This document shows, piece by piece, positions 45,489 through 56,991 of a stretch of DNA of 64,000 nucleotides. The translations under genes were made by a program, and so were the position numbers. The number at the start of each line of letters is the position of its first letter. The first letter of the stretch is position 1. The notes beneath the pieces were generated by a model. The model made no database searches. It had not been told where the DNA came from and saw nothing but the letters and a program-made list of their open reading frames with translations. Source of the stretch: Vicinamibacterales bacterium (GTDB lineage: Bacteria; Acidobacteriota; Vicinamibacteria; Vicinamibacterales; UBA823); contig DASCOS010000013.1 in NCBI GenBank assembly GCA_036012125.1, positions 186,001-250,000 on the forward strand. The letters are read 5' to 3'.

Positions 45489-46070
45489 TCACCGATGAGT
45501 ACCTAGTTTAGGTCGAAGAACCAGCGCCGCAATTGTTCCGCTGGCTAAGAACATGTAGACAGGATAGACAGCAATGGCGAAGGACCACGTCTCAATAGCA
45601 AAAAGATTTAGAGTGTTTCCAGAAATGAACAGGATCCAAGCTACCCGATCTTCGCTCTCAGGTGCGTGATAAGCCTTGCGAATGGTCGGCATTGCCCCGG
45701 CGAAATCAACAGACAAACCCATGACTACCGTGATGATTGGAGAATGAAACACCCACCAAACCAATAAACCTAAGGTGGCCCCAAGTAAGCAAGAGCGGTC
45801 AAACGAACTCCAGCCTCCTTCTCCATAACGGAGCGCCAAAACTGCAGTTAAGAGTGACCCCACAAAATAGCCAACAGCCACCCAAACCGTACTCTCAGCC
45901 CCAGACGCGTAGTAACTCGCAAGTAGAATTAGTCCATTAGTCGTCCATATCCACCAAGTGGCTCGATTGGGCTTCGTTGCACCCTTTATGATTGCAATTA
46001 TGTACGGCACAAAAGCCGCAAGAGAAAGCAGGCCGGCAAGGAGTCCAACGTTTAGAGTAGATGTGGACAT
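45489..46070 (-). CDS. Small membrane protein, PQ-loop-like
   Basis: The protein is 193 residues with six to seven hydrophobic helices. The N-terminal PYIIAIIKGATKPNRATWWI resembles PQ-loop/SemiSWEET-type repeats, where a proline and a TWW segment end helix 1. A second such repeat, AGAMPTIRKAYHAPESEDRV, lies near residue 125. This suggests a transporter-like or receptor-like fold of two repeats. No function can be given. It sits 38 bases after the cupin gene on the same strand, so the two are likely co-transcribed. Confidence 0.75.
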   Translation of the reverse strand: MSTSTLNVGLLAGLLSLAAFVPYIIAIIKGATKPNRATWWIWTTNGLILLASYYASGAESTVWVAVGYFVGSLLTAVLALRYGEGGWSSFDRSCLLGATLGLLVWWVFHSPIITVVMGLSVDFAGAMPTIRKAYHAPESEDRVAWILFISGNTLNLFAIETWSFAIAVYPVYMFLASGTIAALVLRPKLGTHR

Positions 46071-46108
46071 GGTTAATCTTGAGCCCTCCAGTGCGCCACG
46101 CTAAGTAT

Positions 46109-46429
46109 CTATTGATAATCGTCTCGAACCGGACTCCAAACGTCGAACGCTCGACACAAGGTTAGAGCGCGCCCTTTATGAACCGTGTTGGAAGGAATCA
46201 CAGCAACCGAGCCCTCTACCATTTGATGAGGCTGACCGTCGATCACCATCTCAAACTCACCACTGAGTATCGTTGTAATCTGTTCCTGTGAGTGCGAGTG
46301 CTCAGGCAACACTGCTCCCTCAGCGATGTCCCACCGAACGATCGTCATTCGATCGGTATGAACAAAGCGACCCTTGAAGCCCGGTATCTGCTCTTTTTCC
46401 ACCAACTCGTCAAACATATTCACAGTCAT
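46109..46429 (-). CDS. Cupin-domain protein
   Basis: The protein is 106 residues and almost entirely one cupin barrel. The first motif is AVLPEHSHSQEQITTILSGE, containing the His-His-Gln/Glu metal ligands, and the second is GSVAVIPSNTVHKGRAL with the final His. Small single-domain cupins bind metals and act as sugar isomerases, dioxygenases or sensors; the substrate is unknown. It starts divergently from the ncRNA candidate, about 100 bases away. Confidence 0.85.
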   Translation of the reverse strand: MTVNMFDELVEKEQIPGFKGRFVHTDRMTIVRWDIAEGAVLPEHSHSQEQITTILSGEFEMVIDGQPHQMVEGSVAVIPSNTVHKGRALTLCRAFDVWSPVRDDYQ

Positions 46430-46522
46430 TGATTACCCCTTTCTCTCTACTCAATATCCCGCCAAAGTGAGCACTATACAGCGACCACCGACCCAGCGCG
46501 GTCCGAACAGTGGTACGTGTAA

Positions 46523-46528
46523 TACAAT
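46523..46528 (+). promoter_or_regulatory. -10 element of the candidate small RNA
   Basis: TACAAT matches the -10 consensus at 5 of 6 positions and lies 6 bases before the first paired base of the RNA (46534). A matching -35 is not clear, so this is a partial promoter call. Confidence 0.4.
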
Positions 46529-46533
46529 GCAGA

Positions 46534-46715
46534 GAATTACCGCCGTGGACCCTGTTCCGCGTGCGATGAAACGAGCGTGGCTTTATACCCGGAACCCATC
46601 TTGGAAATTTCGGAGTCTGTCGTGCCGGGAGGTGCCAATATGCAGCACTGTACGTGGAGGAAGCACTAATTTACTAGAATATTGGCCGGGCGTTAAAACG
46701 CCCGGCCTCCTCCGT
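46534..46715 (+). ncRNA. Rod-shaped structured RNA with terminator, 6S-like candidate
   Basis: About 180 nt in a 326-base gap between cupin and NfeD genes. I can pair the two halves in one irregular rod: 46534-46539 with 46667-46672; UUCCGC 46555-46560 with 46654-46659; GUGC 46561-46564 with 46645-46648; GCGUGGC 46575-46581 with 46634-46643 (AAU bulge); CCCGG 46588-46592 with 46625-46629. Internal bubbles separate the stems, and a 32-nt apical segment is left. A perfect GC hairpin (46684-46707) follows. Size, rod shape, -10 box and terminator fit 6S RNA, but I do not see diagnostic primary sequence. A 9-codon ORF (46640-46669) with GGGAGGT is an alternative reading. Confidence 0.45.
46684..46707 (+). 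terminator. Strong GC hairpin, terminator of the small RNA
   Basis: GGCCGGGCGT and ACGCCCGGCC form a 10-bp perfect stem with a TAAA loop. TCCTCCGTTTC follows; the T-run is short but present. It sits 48 bases before the NfeD-like start. Confidence 0.7.
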
Positions 46716-46755
46716 TTCACCAGATTTTACCTTCGAACGGCTAAATCTCGATCAG

Positions 46756-47160
46756 GTGAAAAAGAGTTTCACTCAAACACCCATCGTTCGCTACATACTC
46801 CTTCAGCTCCCTGGTGCAGGATTAGTATTGGGGTTCCTGTGGTGGTTGCACGCCTCAGCGAGTTTGGCGCTATGGATCGCCGTCGCCATTTTCCTCTTAT
46901 GGATTGGAAAAGACGTTGCCCTCTATCCAGTAGTTCGACGGGCATACGAATCTACCCCGCCTCCTCTCGAACGATTAATTGGTCTTCAGGCACACGTTAT
47001 TCATGGCTTCGATCGCTCAGGATTGGTGCGCTTGGGGTCTGAATTGTGGCAGGCTGAACTCTTGGAAAAAAGTAGACCAGTCAGCGCCAACGATGTCGTT
47101 ATTGTAGAGTCCACACGAGGTCTAACCCTAATGGTCTATCGTCAAGCTGATGAACTTTGA
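46756..47160 (+). CDS. Short NfeD-like membrane protein
   Basis: The protein is 134 residues from a GTG at 46756. Two membrane helices (YILLQLPGAGLVLGFLWWLH and SLALWIAVAIFLLWIGKDVA) are followed by a small OB-fold-like domain (ERLIGLQAHVIHGFDRSGLV, then GSELWQAELLE and VVIVESTRGLTLMVY). That order matches the short NfeD/NfeD1b type, which works with SPFH/flotillin proteins rather than carrying the serine protease domain. No stomatin gene is next to it. Its last 19 bases overlap the convergent epimerase. Confidence 0.78.
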   Translation: MKKSFTQTPIVRYILLQLPGAGLVLGFLWWLHASASLALWIAVAIFLLWIGKDVALYPVVRRAYESTPPPLERLIGLQAHVIHGFDRSGLVRLGSELWQAELLEKSRPVSANDVVIVESTRGLTLMVYRQADEL

Positions 47161-48086
47161 CGGTACCACTCTACTGTGAGACGCAACCCATCCTCGAAGT
47201 TTACGGATGGTTGATATCCCAGCAGTTCCTTCGCTTTCGTGCAATCCGCTAGCGAATCCCGTACATCTCCGGGTCTGGACGATTCGTATATTGGTTCAAT
47301 TTCCACGTTAATGATTGCACAGAGTTTCTGAAATAACTGATTGAGAGACACGCGGTCGCCAGTAGCCACATTGATTACTTCGCCACTCGCACGAGGTGCA
47401 GTGCATGCTGCGAGTACGGCCATCGCGACATTATCGATATAGGTAAAGTCCCGCGTCTGTTCTCCATCACCGTAGACTACCGGGGAATCACCCTGGAGAA
47501 GTGCTGTAATAAACCGAGCGATTACCCCTGAATACTGAGAATTCGGGTCTTGTCGAGGCCCAAACACATTGAAATATCGAATCGACACTGTCTCAAGACC
47601 GTAGAGTTGGGTAAACAGGCGAGAATATTCCTCGCCAACAAGCTTCTGGAGCGCATAGGGAGACCGCGGTGCTGGCTGCATAGTCTCTACCTTTGGTAAC
47701 GTGGGTGCGTCCCCGTATGCCGAAGAGGAAGCTGCGTAGATAACCCGACGAACACCTGCCTCGCGAGCCGCTAAAAGCAGGTGAAGCGTGGCATCAACGT
47801 TGGCCCTGTGAGAGACCCATGGGTCCGTGACCGAGCGAGGAACAGAAGGGATCGCTGCCTGGTGCAGTACGTAGTCCACGCCCACAACAGCTTGACGTGC
47901 AATCTCAGGATTAGCCAAATCACCTTCAAGCAACTCAACGTTAGACAGTCCTAGCAAGTTCTCTCGATTACCCGTTACGAAGTTATCGACCACGCGTACA
48001 GCCGCACCACGGAGCACAAGATGCTCAACAAGGTGCGACCCGATGAATCCAGCGCCGCCAGTAACGAGATAAGTTTCGGAAGCCAA
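47142..48086 (-). CDS. NAD-dependent epimerase/dehydratase, UDP-sugar 4-epimerase type
   Basis: The protein is 314 residues, an extended short-chain dehydrogenase. YLVTGGAGFIGSHLVEHLVL is the NAD site, and AASSSAYGDAPTLPK contains the catalytic Ser region. SPYALQKLVGEEY is the YxxxK motif, and SIRYFNVFGPRQDPNSQYSG is the family sugar-binding segment. Likely substrates are UDP-glucose/galactose or UDP-GlcNAc-type sugars for surface glycans. Its start lies 27 bases downstream of the RNase P RNA 3' end on the same strand. Confidence 0.9.
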   Translation of the reverse strand: MASETYLVTGGAGFIGSHLVEHLVLRGAAVRVVDNFVTGNRENLLGLSNVELLEGDLANPEIARQAVVGVDYVLHQAAIPSVPRSVTDPWVSHRANVDATLHLLLAAREAGVRRVIYAASSSAYGDAPTLPKVETMQPAPRSPYALQKLVGEEYSRLFTQLYGLETVSIRYFNVFGPRQDPNSQYSGVIARFITALLQGDSPVVYGDGEQTRDFTYIDNVAMAVLAACTAPRASGEVINVATGDRVSLNQLFQKLCAIINVEIEPIYESSRPGDVRDSLADCTKAKELLGYQPSVNFEDGLRLTVEWYRQSSSA

Positions 48087-48113
48087 GGTTTAAAAGTCTA
48101 AAAGAGAAAAGGT

Positions 48114-48533
48114 CCGCCGCAGACGTGCAGTAAGCCGAATTCTGTGTCTCCAAGCCACCACCTAACAGCGATGGTACGGAGATAACGACCATTCCTCTAG
48201 CCCCACCATTACTGGTAAAGTCAAGCAACCTACCCGAAGGCTTCAGACGGGCAGTCCTCAAACGCCTTCCTATTTGGCCTTGCTCCGTGCGGGGTTTAGC
48301 CTGCCACCCGCCTTACGGCGGATGCGGTGCGCTCTTACCGCACCATTTCACCCTTACCCCAACGAGCACTCCTGAGAACGCTCGAATTGCGGCGGTATAT
48401 TTTCTGTGCCACTTTCCTTCAGGTCACCCTGACCGGGAGTTACCCGGCGCACTGCCCTACGGAGTTCGGACTTTCCTCCCCGCCAACACGATTTCTCGTA
48501 CCTGCGCGGCGGTCGTCTAGCGGTCTGCGACGG
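48114..48533 (-). ncRNA. rnpB: RNase P RNA, bacterial class A
   Basis: Read on the minus strand, the conserved core is present: GGGGAGGAAAGTCCGAACTC near the 5' end, AGGGTGAAATGGTGCGGTAA in the middle, and GAATTCGGCTTACTG near the 3' end. P1 can be drawn from CCGUCGCAGAC (48533-48523) and GUCUGCGGCGG (48124-48114) with one G-U pair, which sets the ends and a length of about 420 nt. It is the catalytic RNA that matures tRNA 5' ends. The protein partner gene (rnpA) is not in the window. Confidence 0.95.
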
Positions 48534-48752
48534 ATTGTCAAAGAGCTCACTAACTAATTCGACGATTCCAACTTCAATCCTGCCACCCAGCTTCGTCTAG
48601 CAGCTAACAAACGAAGGGCGGCCGACAGTCGGAAACGTCAAACCATTCATCAAATAACCACTAACATTATGGGCACCCGCCAACCTAGCGTCAACCTTCT
48701 CAAGCAATCTCTGACCACAAATTCGGCACCAACCTGCAGGTCCTCATCCAAA

Positions 48753-51787
<3,035 letters not shown>

Positions 51788-51907
51788 ACCAGAACTCGAG
51801 CGAAAGCACTTAAATGTCCAGCTCGAACATCACCAAAAAAGGATCACACCATACTCACGCGAAGAGTGTCAATGAGACAAAAGCTCCCCTTCTGGGTATG
51901 AAGGCAA

Positions 51908-52684
51908 CTACACCCTGAACAGAGCACTGAAGTTCCGCTGGACCGCCGCCGCAATCAAACCCGGGTCGACCCTTCGGGCTCCCGCTACCACCTCAACGAC
52001 TCTCTGTACCCAGGCAGGCTCATTCCGATGCCCTCGATGAGGAACAGGCGCTAAGTACGGTGAATCCGTCTCGACCAACAATCGGTCCTCTGGAATCCAA
52101 CCAGCAATGTCCCTAAGCGCCTCAGCACGGGAGAACGTAACAATTCCTGAAAATGAAATATGGAGGCCGAGTGCCAGGGCTTGCTCTGCCGCCTTAGCGT
52201 CGCCTGTAAAGCAATGGAACACTCCGGCGACCTCATCGCCAGCCTCTCGAAGAATGGCCCAGGTGTCAGCCTCAGCTTCCCGGCTGTGAATAACCAGCGG
52301 CAACCTAAATTCTCGAGCCAACGCGACCTGACTAGCAAACACCTTTCGCTGAAGCTCAATGGGCGCGAAATCGTAATGGTAATCCAACCCGATTTCACCA
52401 ATCGCTCGGACATCGTTCTGCTGTTCGACAATTCCGCGTACATGTGCTGCCAAGTCATCCTCTCGGCCAGCCCAGGTGCTCGCCTGATGCGGATGGATTC
52501 CGCAGGCAAAGCTCACTGAGGGCCATAAATCGCGTAAAACCTCTGCCCTAGCCTCTTCGTCAGCATCACCGGCAGCCAGAATGCACAATGCGGTCTCAAC
52601 TCCAGCCTGTTGAGCCCGAGTGACCACCTCCGGTAAATCATCGCGAAAGGCTTCGTCTGCTAAATGACAGTGAGAGTCGAGCAT
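51908..52684 (-). CDS. TatD family metal-dependent DNase/hydrolase
   Basis: The protein is 258 residues from ATG 52684; a GTG three codons earlier is possible. MLDSHCHLADEAF opens with the HxH motif. IGEIGLDYHYDFAPIELQRK holds the metal-ligand Glu. PLVIHSREAEADTWAILREA and GVFHCFTGDAKAAEQALALG carry later His ligands, and LLVETDSPYLAPVPHRGHRN ends the set with the Asp. Relatives are 3'-5' exonucleases or D-amino-acyl hydrolases. It lies 12 bases after the MetRS tRNA-binding gene. Confidence 0.94.
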   Translation of the reverse strand: MLDSHCHLADEAFRDDLPEVVTRAQQAGVETALCILAAGDADEEARAEVLRDLWPSVSFACGIHPHQASTWAGREDDLAAHVRGIVEQQNDVRAIGEIGLDYHYDFAPIELQRKVFASQVALAREFRLPLVIHSREAEADTWAILREAGDEVAGVFHCFTGDAKAAEQALALGLHISFSGIVTFSRAEALRDIAGWIPEDRLLVETDSPYLAPVPHRGHRNEPAWVQRVVEVVAGARRVDPGLIAAAVQRNFSALFRV

Positions 52685-52696
52685 AACGAACACTAA

Positions 52697-53083
52697 TTAC
52701 CGTACCCGAGTGCCAGGGAGCGGTGCTGGCTCATCAAAACTGATAAGCCAAGGCCTGTCGCCCTCAAGGTTTGCCGCAAGAATCATTCCATTCGATTCGA
52801 CACCCATCAATTTCGCAGCCTTAAGATTGGCTACAACCACGACGGTCCGCCCAACCAACTCAGAGGGCTCGTATACCTCTGCGATCCCAGCAACAATCGT
52901 CCGCTGCTCTGATCCTAAGTCCACTTCAATCTTGATCAGCTTCCTCGATTTCTCAATCTTTTCAGCCGCAAGGACCTTCGCAACACGTAAGTCGACACCC
53001 ATGAACGTATCAATAGTGATCCGAGAGTCATCCTCAGCAGCTGGTAGTTTCTCCTCATCTGGCTTTGGCTCTTGATTATTCAT
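52697..53083 (-). CDS. tRNA-binding domain protein, separate methionyl-tRNA synthetase beta subunit
   Basis: The protein is about 128 residues, a single OB-fold tRNA-binding domain (Trbp111/EMAP-II type): TFMGVDLRVAKVLAAEKIEK, IKIEVDLGSEQRTIVAG, then VVVVANLKAAKLMGVESNGM. In many bacteria this domain is the C terminus of MetG; here it is a separate gene 43 bases downstream of metG. It should dimerise and strengthen tRNA binding by MetRS. The short acidic N terminus (NQEPKPDEEKLPAAEDDS) is variable. Confidence 0.93.
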   Translation of the reverse strand: MNNQEPKPDEEKLPAAEDDSRITIDTFMGVDLRVAKVLAAEKIEKSRKLIKIEVDLGSEQRTIVAGIAEVYEPSELVGRTVVVVANLKAAKLMGVESNGMILAANLEGDRPWLISFDEPAPLPGTRVR

Positions 53084-53126
53084 CAACCTGCACCCTTCCT
53101 ATGTCAAAGGATTTCAGACTCAAACA

Positions 53127-54647
53127 TCATCCTCTCGTCGATCGAGGCCACAACGCGGGGCCTCTAACGAGTGTCCGCTCTATCTGTGTTGACCATCTCG
53201 TTGCCTGATCGAATCGACGCTCTCCAGTAACCGCTGGGTCTCCCATACGCTCAAGGATAATTTCAGCCGACATAGGCATCACAGGCAATAAAAGAACGGC
53301 GGCAATACGTACAGCCTCGACTAACTCACTCAAGACTTGATGTAGTCGATCCGACTTCGATGAATCTCTTGCGAGAACCCACGGTTCGGTCTCAGCGATG
53401 AACTCATTGGCCGCATCAATAAGTGTGTAGGCTGCAAACGCCGCCTCGTGTAGCGCCAGACGTTCCATTGCCTCAGAATACTTTCGCACGGCTACTTCGG
53501 CCACTTCTGCAAGTCGTCCCGATTCAGAAGTCACGGGACCAAGGCGACCGTTCCTGTATTTCTCGGCCATTGCTACCACCCGACTTACCAAGTTGCCAAG
53601 ATTGTTAGCTAGGTCAACGTTGTATCGCTCCTCAAATCGCTCATAAGAAAAATCTCCGTCTTGTCCGAAAGGAATTTCTTTCACGAGATAAAGCCGGAGC
53701 GCATCAACGCCGAGACGCTGCACCGCCTCAAGTGGGTCAATGGTCGTCCCGAGTGATTTGCTCATCCGCTCTCCGCGATGATGAATCCAGCCATGACCAA
53801 ACACCTGGAGAGGCAACACCAACCCAGCACTCATTAGCATAGCTGGCCAAAACACACTATGAAATCGGGTTATGTCCTTACCCACGATATGCAGGTCAGC
53901 AGGCCACCACTTGTCACACAGCTCTGCATTACTCCCATAGCCAACCGCCGACGCATAATTAATGAGCGCATCAAACCAAACGTAAACCACGCTGTCTGGA
54001 TGATCCGGCATGGCAATACCCCAAGCCTGGCCGGTGCGACTAACCGAAATGTCTTCGAGTCCACTTTCGAGAAGTCGCAGGATCTCATTTCTGCGCATTT
54101 CAGGTTGAAGAAAATTCGGATGCTTCTGGAAGTGGGTCAGGAGTGCATCTCGATATTTAGATAAACGAAAGAAATAATTCTTCTCCCGTAGCCATTTAGG
54201 CTTAATACGATGCAGCGGACAGTCACCATCCACTAAATCCTTCTCCTGCTTGAAGGCTTCACACGATACGCAGTACCAGCCTTCATAGAATCCTTCATAG
54301 AGGTCGCCGCTCTCCTTGATCCGTTGAAGCATTCTTGTTACACCGCTCTTATGCCGCTGCTCTGTCGTACGAATAAAATCATCGAACGACACCTGAAGGG
54401 CACTCCAAACGGCCCTAAACTCTTCTTCCATCTGATTGCAATAGGCGATTGGCTCCAGACCAAGTTCTTGCGCTCTCCGATGCACATTTTGCGAGTGCTC
54501 GTCATTGCCCATAAGAAAATGGGTGTTAACTCCACTCAGACGCTGGTATCGAGCAATCACATCTGCGGTCACCTTTTCGTAGGCCGTACCAAGATGTGGC
54601 CGACTATTCACATAGTCAATTGCCGTTGTCAGATAGAACTGAGGCAT
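53127..54647 (-). CDS. metG: Methionyl-tRNA synthetase, catalytic chain without tRNA-binding domain
   Basis: The protein is 506 residues from ATG 54647 (MPQFYLTTAIDYVNSRPHLG); an upstream in-frame start would reach into larC. The HIGH-like motif is NSRPHLGTAY, and the KMSKS motif is GERMSKSLGTTIDPLEAVQR. A metal knuckle (CVSCEAF with CPLH) lies between. It charges tRNA-Met. The C-terminal tRNA-binding domain is absent and supplied by the next gene. It is 14 bases after larC. Confidence 0.97.
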   Translation of the reverse strand: MPQFYLTTAIDYVNSRPHLGTAYEKVTADVIARYQRLSGVNTHFLMGNDEHSQNVHRRAQELGLEPIAYCNQMEEEFRAVWSALQVSFDDFIRTTEQRHKSGVTRMLQRIKESGDLYEGFYEGWYCVSCEAFKQEKDLVDGDCPLHRIKPKWLREKNYFFRLSKYRDALLTHFQKHPNFLQPEMRRNEILRLLESGLEDISVSRTGQAWGIAMPDHPDSVVYVWFDALINYASAVGYGSNAELCDKWWPADLHIVGKDITRFHSVFWPAMLMSAGLVLPLQVFGHGWIHHRGERMSKSLGTTIDPLEAVQRLGVDALRLYLVKEIPFGQDGDFSYERFEERYNVDLANNLGNLVSRVVAMAEKYRNGRLGPVTSESGRLAEVAEVAVRKYSEAMERLALHEAAFAAYTLIDAANEFIAETEPWVLARDSSKSDRLHQVLSELVEAVRIAAVLLLPVMPMSAEIILERMGDPAVTGERRFDQATRWSTQIERTLVRGPALWPRSTRG

Positions 54648-54661
54648 GGAATTAACCGAAA

Positions 54662-55921
54662 CTAATCGCCTGAAGCCCTCTCGAGGTATGCCTTGTGCGC
54701 AAGCGCTTGCACCTCTTTCACTGGAATGTCGCAATTTGTCGCCAATCGGACACAATCCTCGAATTCTGGTGCAACGTTGATGATTCGCCCACCGCGCTGA
54801 GCAACCTTCACTCGCACAGGCCCAACTAGAGTGTCAACTGTTGTCGTGGAACGGTCTAGACACTCTCGAGTCATCTCAGAGAAGCGCAGACCAATCGACG
54901 TGCTTTCACGAAATATAATTTCGCTCAAAACCTCTCGGCGATTTGGAGACGCGATGACCGTGACCAGTGTTCCAGGTCGATTCTTCTTCATCTGCACTGG
55001 AACATAAAACACGTCAAGGGCCCCTCCATCATACAAACGATCCATCAATACGCCGAATAACTCTGGATTCATGTCATCAATTTCGCATTCCATGACCAAG
55101 ACTCTTTGCAATGATGTGTCAGCCGTTGAATCACCGATCATTAAGCGTAAAACGTTCGGAGACCCTTTCTGATCACGCTCTCCGGCACCGTAGCCAATCT
55201 GTTTCACGCACATATCTGGTAATGGACCATACGATGACGCGAACTCCGTGACGAGTAAGGCCCCCGTCGGTGTAACTAATTCCCCCTGTACTCCACTCGA
55301 ATAAATCGGAGCATTCTCTAATAACTGTGCCGTCGCCGGTGCCGGCACCGGAAATTCTCCATGCGCACAACTGATCGTTCCCGATCCCACATTTAGCGGT
55401 GACGCCACAATCATTTCAGCATTAAGCCATTCAAGGCCATGCACCGCCCCAACAATGTCAATAATCGAATCGAGCGCGCCAACCTCGTGAAGGTGCACTT
55501 CCTCCACTGGCATCTGATGAATTGAAGCCTCGACCTCGGCGAGACGCTGAAACAGGTGGACTGCCCGACCCTTCGCTTCGTCTGAAATTCCAGAAGAGTG
55601 AATTAGACGGTGAATCTCCTTTAGGCTGTGATGGGAGTCGGAACGACCGTGGCTAGTATCGTGATGATGATCATGAGTCAAGTCTGAATTACTTGGCTTT
55701 ACTGACTGAATGTTGCCAGTCTCATGGAGCCTAAATTTGGTTGCGGCAATTCCGGCTCGGTCGACGCGCTCGGCCTCAATCGACCAGCCGTCCTTACCTA
55801 GTGCGAGGCTTCCAAGGGCGGTCCGTAAGTTATCGATCGGCAGTCCCACATCCAACAGAGCGCCGAGAAACATGTCCCCGGAAGCGCCCGAGAAGCAATC
55901 GAGATACACGATCTTTCCCAT
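54662..55921 (-). CDS. larC: Nickel-pincer cofactor biosynthesis protein LarC
   Basis: The protein is 419 residues in one unbroken frame, unlike the programmed-frameshift larC1/larC2 of some bacteria. KIVYLDCFSGASGDMFLGAL and EVHLHEVGALDSIIDIVGAV are LarC signatures, and IGYGAGERDQKGSPNVLRLM lies mid-protein. A His-rich stretch (LTHDHHHDTSHGRSDSHHSL, residues about 80-100) suits nickel binding. It inserts nickel into the pincer cofactor of lactate racemase-type enzymes using CTP. No larA, larB or larE is in the window. Confidence 0.93.
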   Translation of the reverse strand: MGKIVYLDCFSGASGDMFLGALLDVGLPIDNLRTALGSLALGKDGWSIEAERVDRAGIAATKFRLHETGNIQSVKPSNSDLTHDHHHDTSHGRSDSHHSLKEIHRLIHSSGISDEAKGRAVHLFQRLAEVEASIHQMPVEEVHLHEVGALDSIIDIVGAVHGLEWLNAEMIVASPLNVGSGTISCAHGEFPVPAPATAQLLENAPIYSSGVQGELVTPTGALLVTEFASSYGPLPDMCVKQIGYGAGERDQKGSPNVLRLMIGDSTADTSLQRVLVMECEIDDMNPELFGVLMDRLYDGGALDVFYVPVQMKKNRPGTLVTVIASPNRREVLSEIIFRESTSIGLRFSEMTRECLDRSTTTVDTLVGPVRVKVAQRGGRIINVAPEFEDCVRLATNCDIPVKEVQALAHKAYLERASGD

Positions 55922-56130
55922 ATTGAAACTCGCGAATCATGGACCAAGCCACGATCCACCAAAGCTCACTATAGCGCCGCCCCGGCCCTTAAGCCGAGTA
56001 CCCGAAGACCTACTCGCTCGTTCCTGAGAGGACGCCACGCTCAACCATTCCCATCATCGTACTACACGCCAAGAGGATGGTCAGACTTCTAGGCTTGACA
56101 AAAAATAGCCAAATATCCCTTAGCGTGTTA

Positions 56131-56958
56131 CTAGGGTCCTTGCCCAAGCCATTGGCCGGACCATACCAGTTCAGCCCAACCGGTTAGCGTGAGTCCGTCC
56201 TCATTCCAAACAACTCGCTGAGTACCACCGGGAGCTTCTATCTCTAAATCACGACCAGCGCCCCCAAAAGTTGCTGCAGCGACCGTAGCTGCACACGCCC
56301 CCGTTCCAGATGCCAGGGTGGGACCGACGCCTCGTTCCCAAATCAAAATCCTTACCTGGTTCGGCGATAGAACCTCCGCCAGTTCAACATTGGTGCCTTC
56401 TGGAAACATGTCGTGCAACGATAATGACGCGCCTAGTTTCAAAAACTTACTCCGTTCAGGAAGTTGCATAAGAACAACGCACTGCGGATTACCAACATTG
56501 AGCACCACGACTTCGTGAAGTTCGCCCGCAACATACAGACGCTCCTGTCGCACATCCTTGGGAGGTCCCATTTCCGCTTCAAACACCAAGCGACCGTCAA
56601 CCACCTCTTGAAGCGTAACCGCTTTCGGTCCCGCATCTGTATCGATAACCATCTTCCTTCCAACCTCTGGCGAGGGGACCCAGTCACCTCCTGCTAGACC
56701 ACCACAGGCGACCAAGGCTGCTAGACACCTTAAGCCGTTTCCCGACACCTCCGAATCACTACCGTCTGCATTCAGGAGAACCATCTGTGCACCGGCTATT
56801 GTCGGAGCGTAGAAGATAATGCCGTCGGCGCCAACACCGCTGTGTCTATCGCACAGCAACTTCGCCCATGCTCTCCGAACTCCTTTGTCAACAGAAGAAC
56901 CTAAGGTCAAAAGAAAATCGTTGCCGTAAGCATGCCCCTTAAATAAGTCAAGTGTCAT
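56131..56958 (-). CDS. dapF: Diaminopimelate epimerase
   Basis: The protein is 275 residues. It converts LL- to meso-diaminopimelate for lysine and peptidoglycan. RHSGVGADGIIFYAPT is the opening motif. VLLNADGSDSEVSGNGLRCL contains the first catalytic cysteine region, and ERGVGPTLASGTGACAATVA the second cysteine. It ends a probable dtd-CPBP-dapF transcript (gaps of 11 and 33 bases). Confidence 0.96.
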   Translation of the reverse strand: MTLDLFKGHAYGNDFLLTLGSSVDKGVRRAWAKLLCDRHSGVGADGIIFYAPTIAGAQMVLLNADGSDSEVSGNGLRCLAALVACGGLAGGDWVPSPEVGRKMVIDTDAGPKAVTLQEVVDGRLVFEAEMGPPKDVRQERLYVAGELHEVVVLNVGNPQCVVLMQLPERSKFLKLGASLSLHDMFPEGTNVELAEVLSPNQVRILIWERGVGPTLASGTGACAATVAAATFGGAGRDLEIEAPGGTQRVVWNEDGLTLTGWAELVWSGQWLGQGP

Positions 56959-56991
56959 TTACTGTCCTTGGGAAAGGATAGAGACTCTGAT

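Noticed and set aside
46374-47042. 222-codon plus-strand frame across the cupin start, the small RNA and NfeD
   Set aside because: It runs through the structured RNA and its terminator and in the wrong frame through the NfeD-like gene; not credible as a protein.
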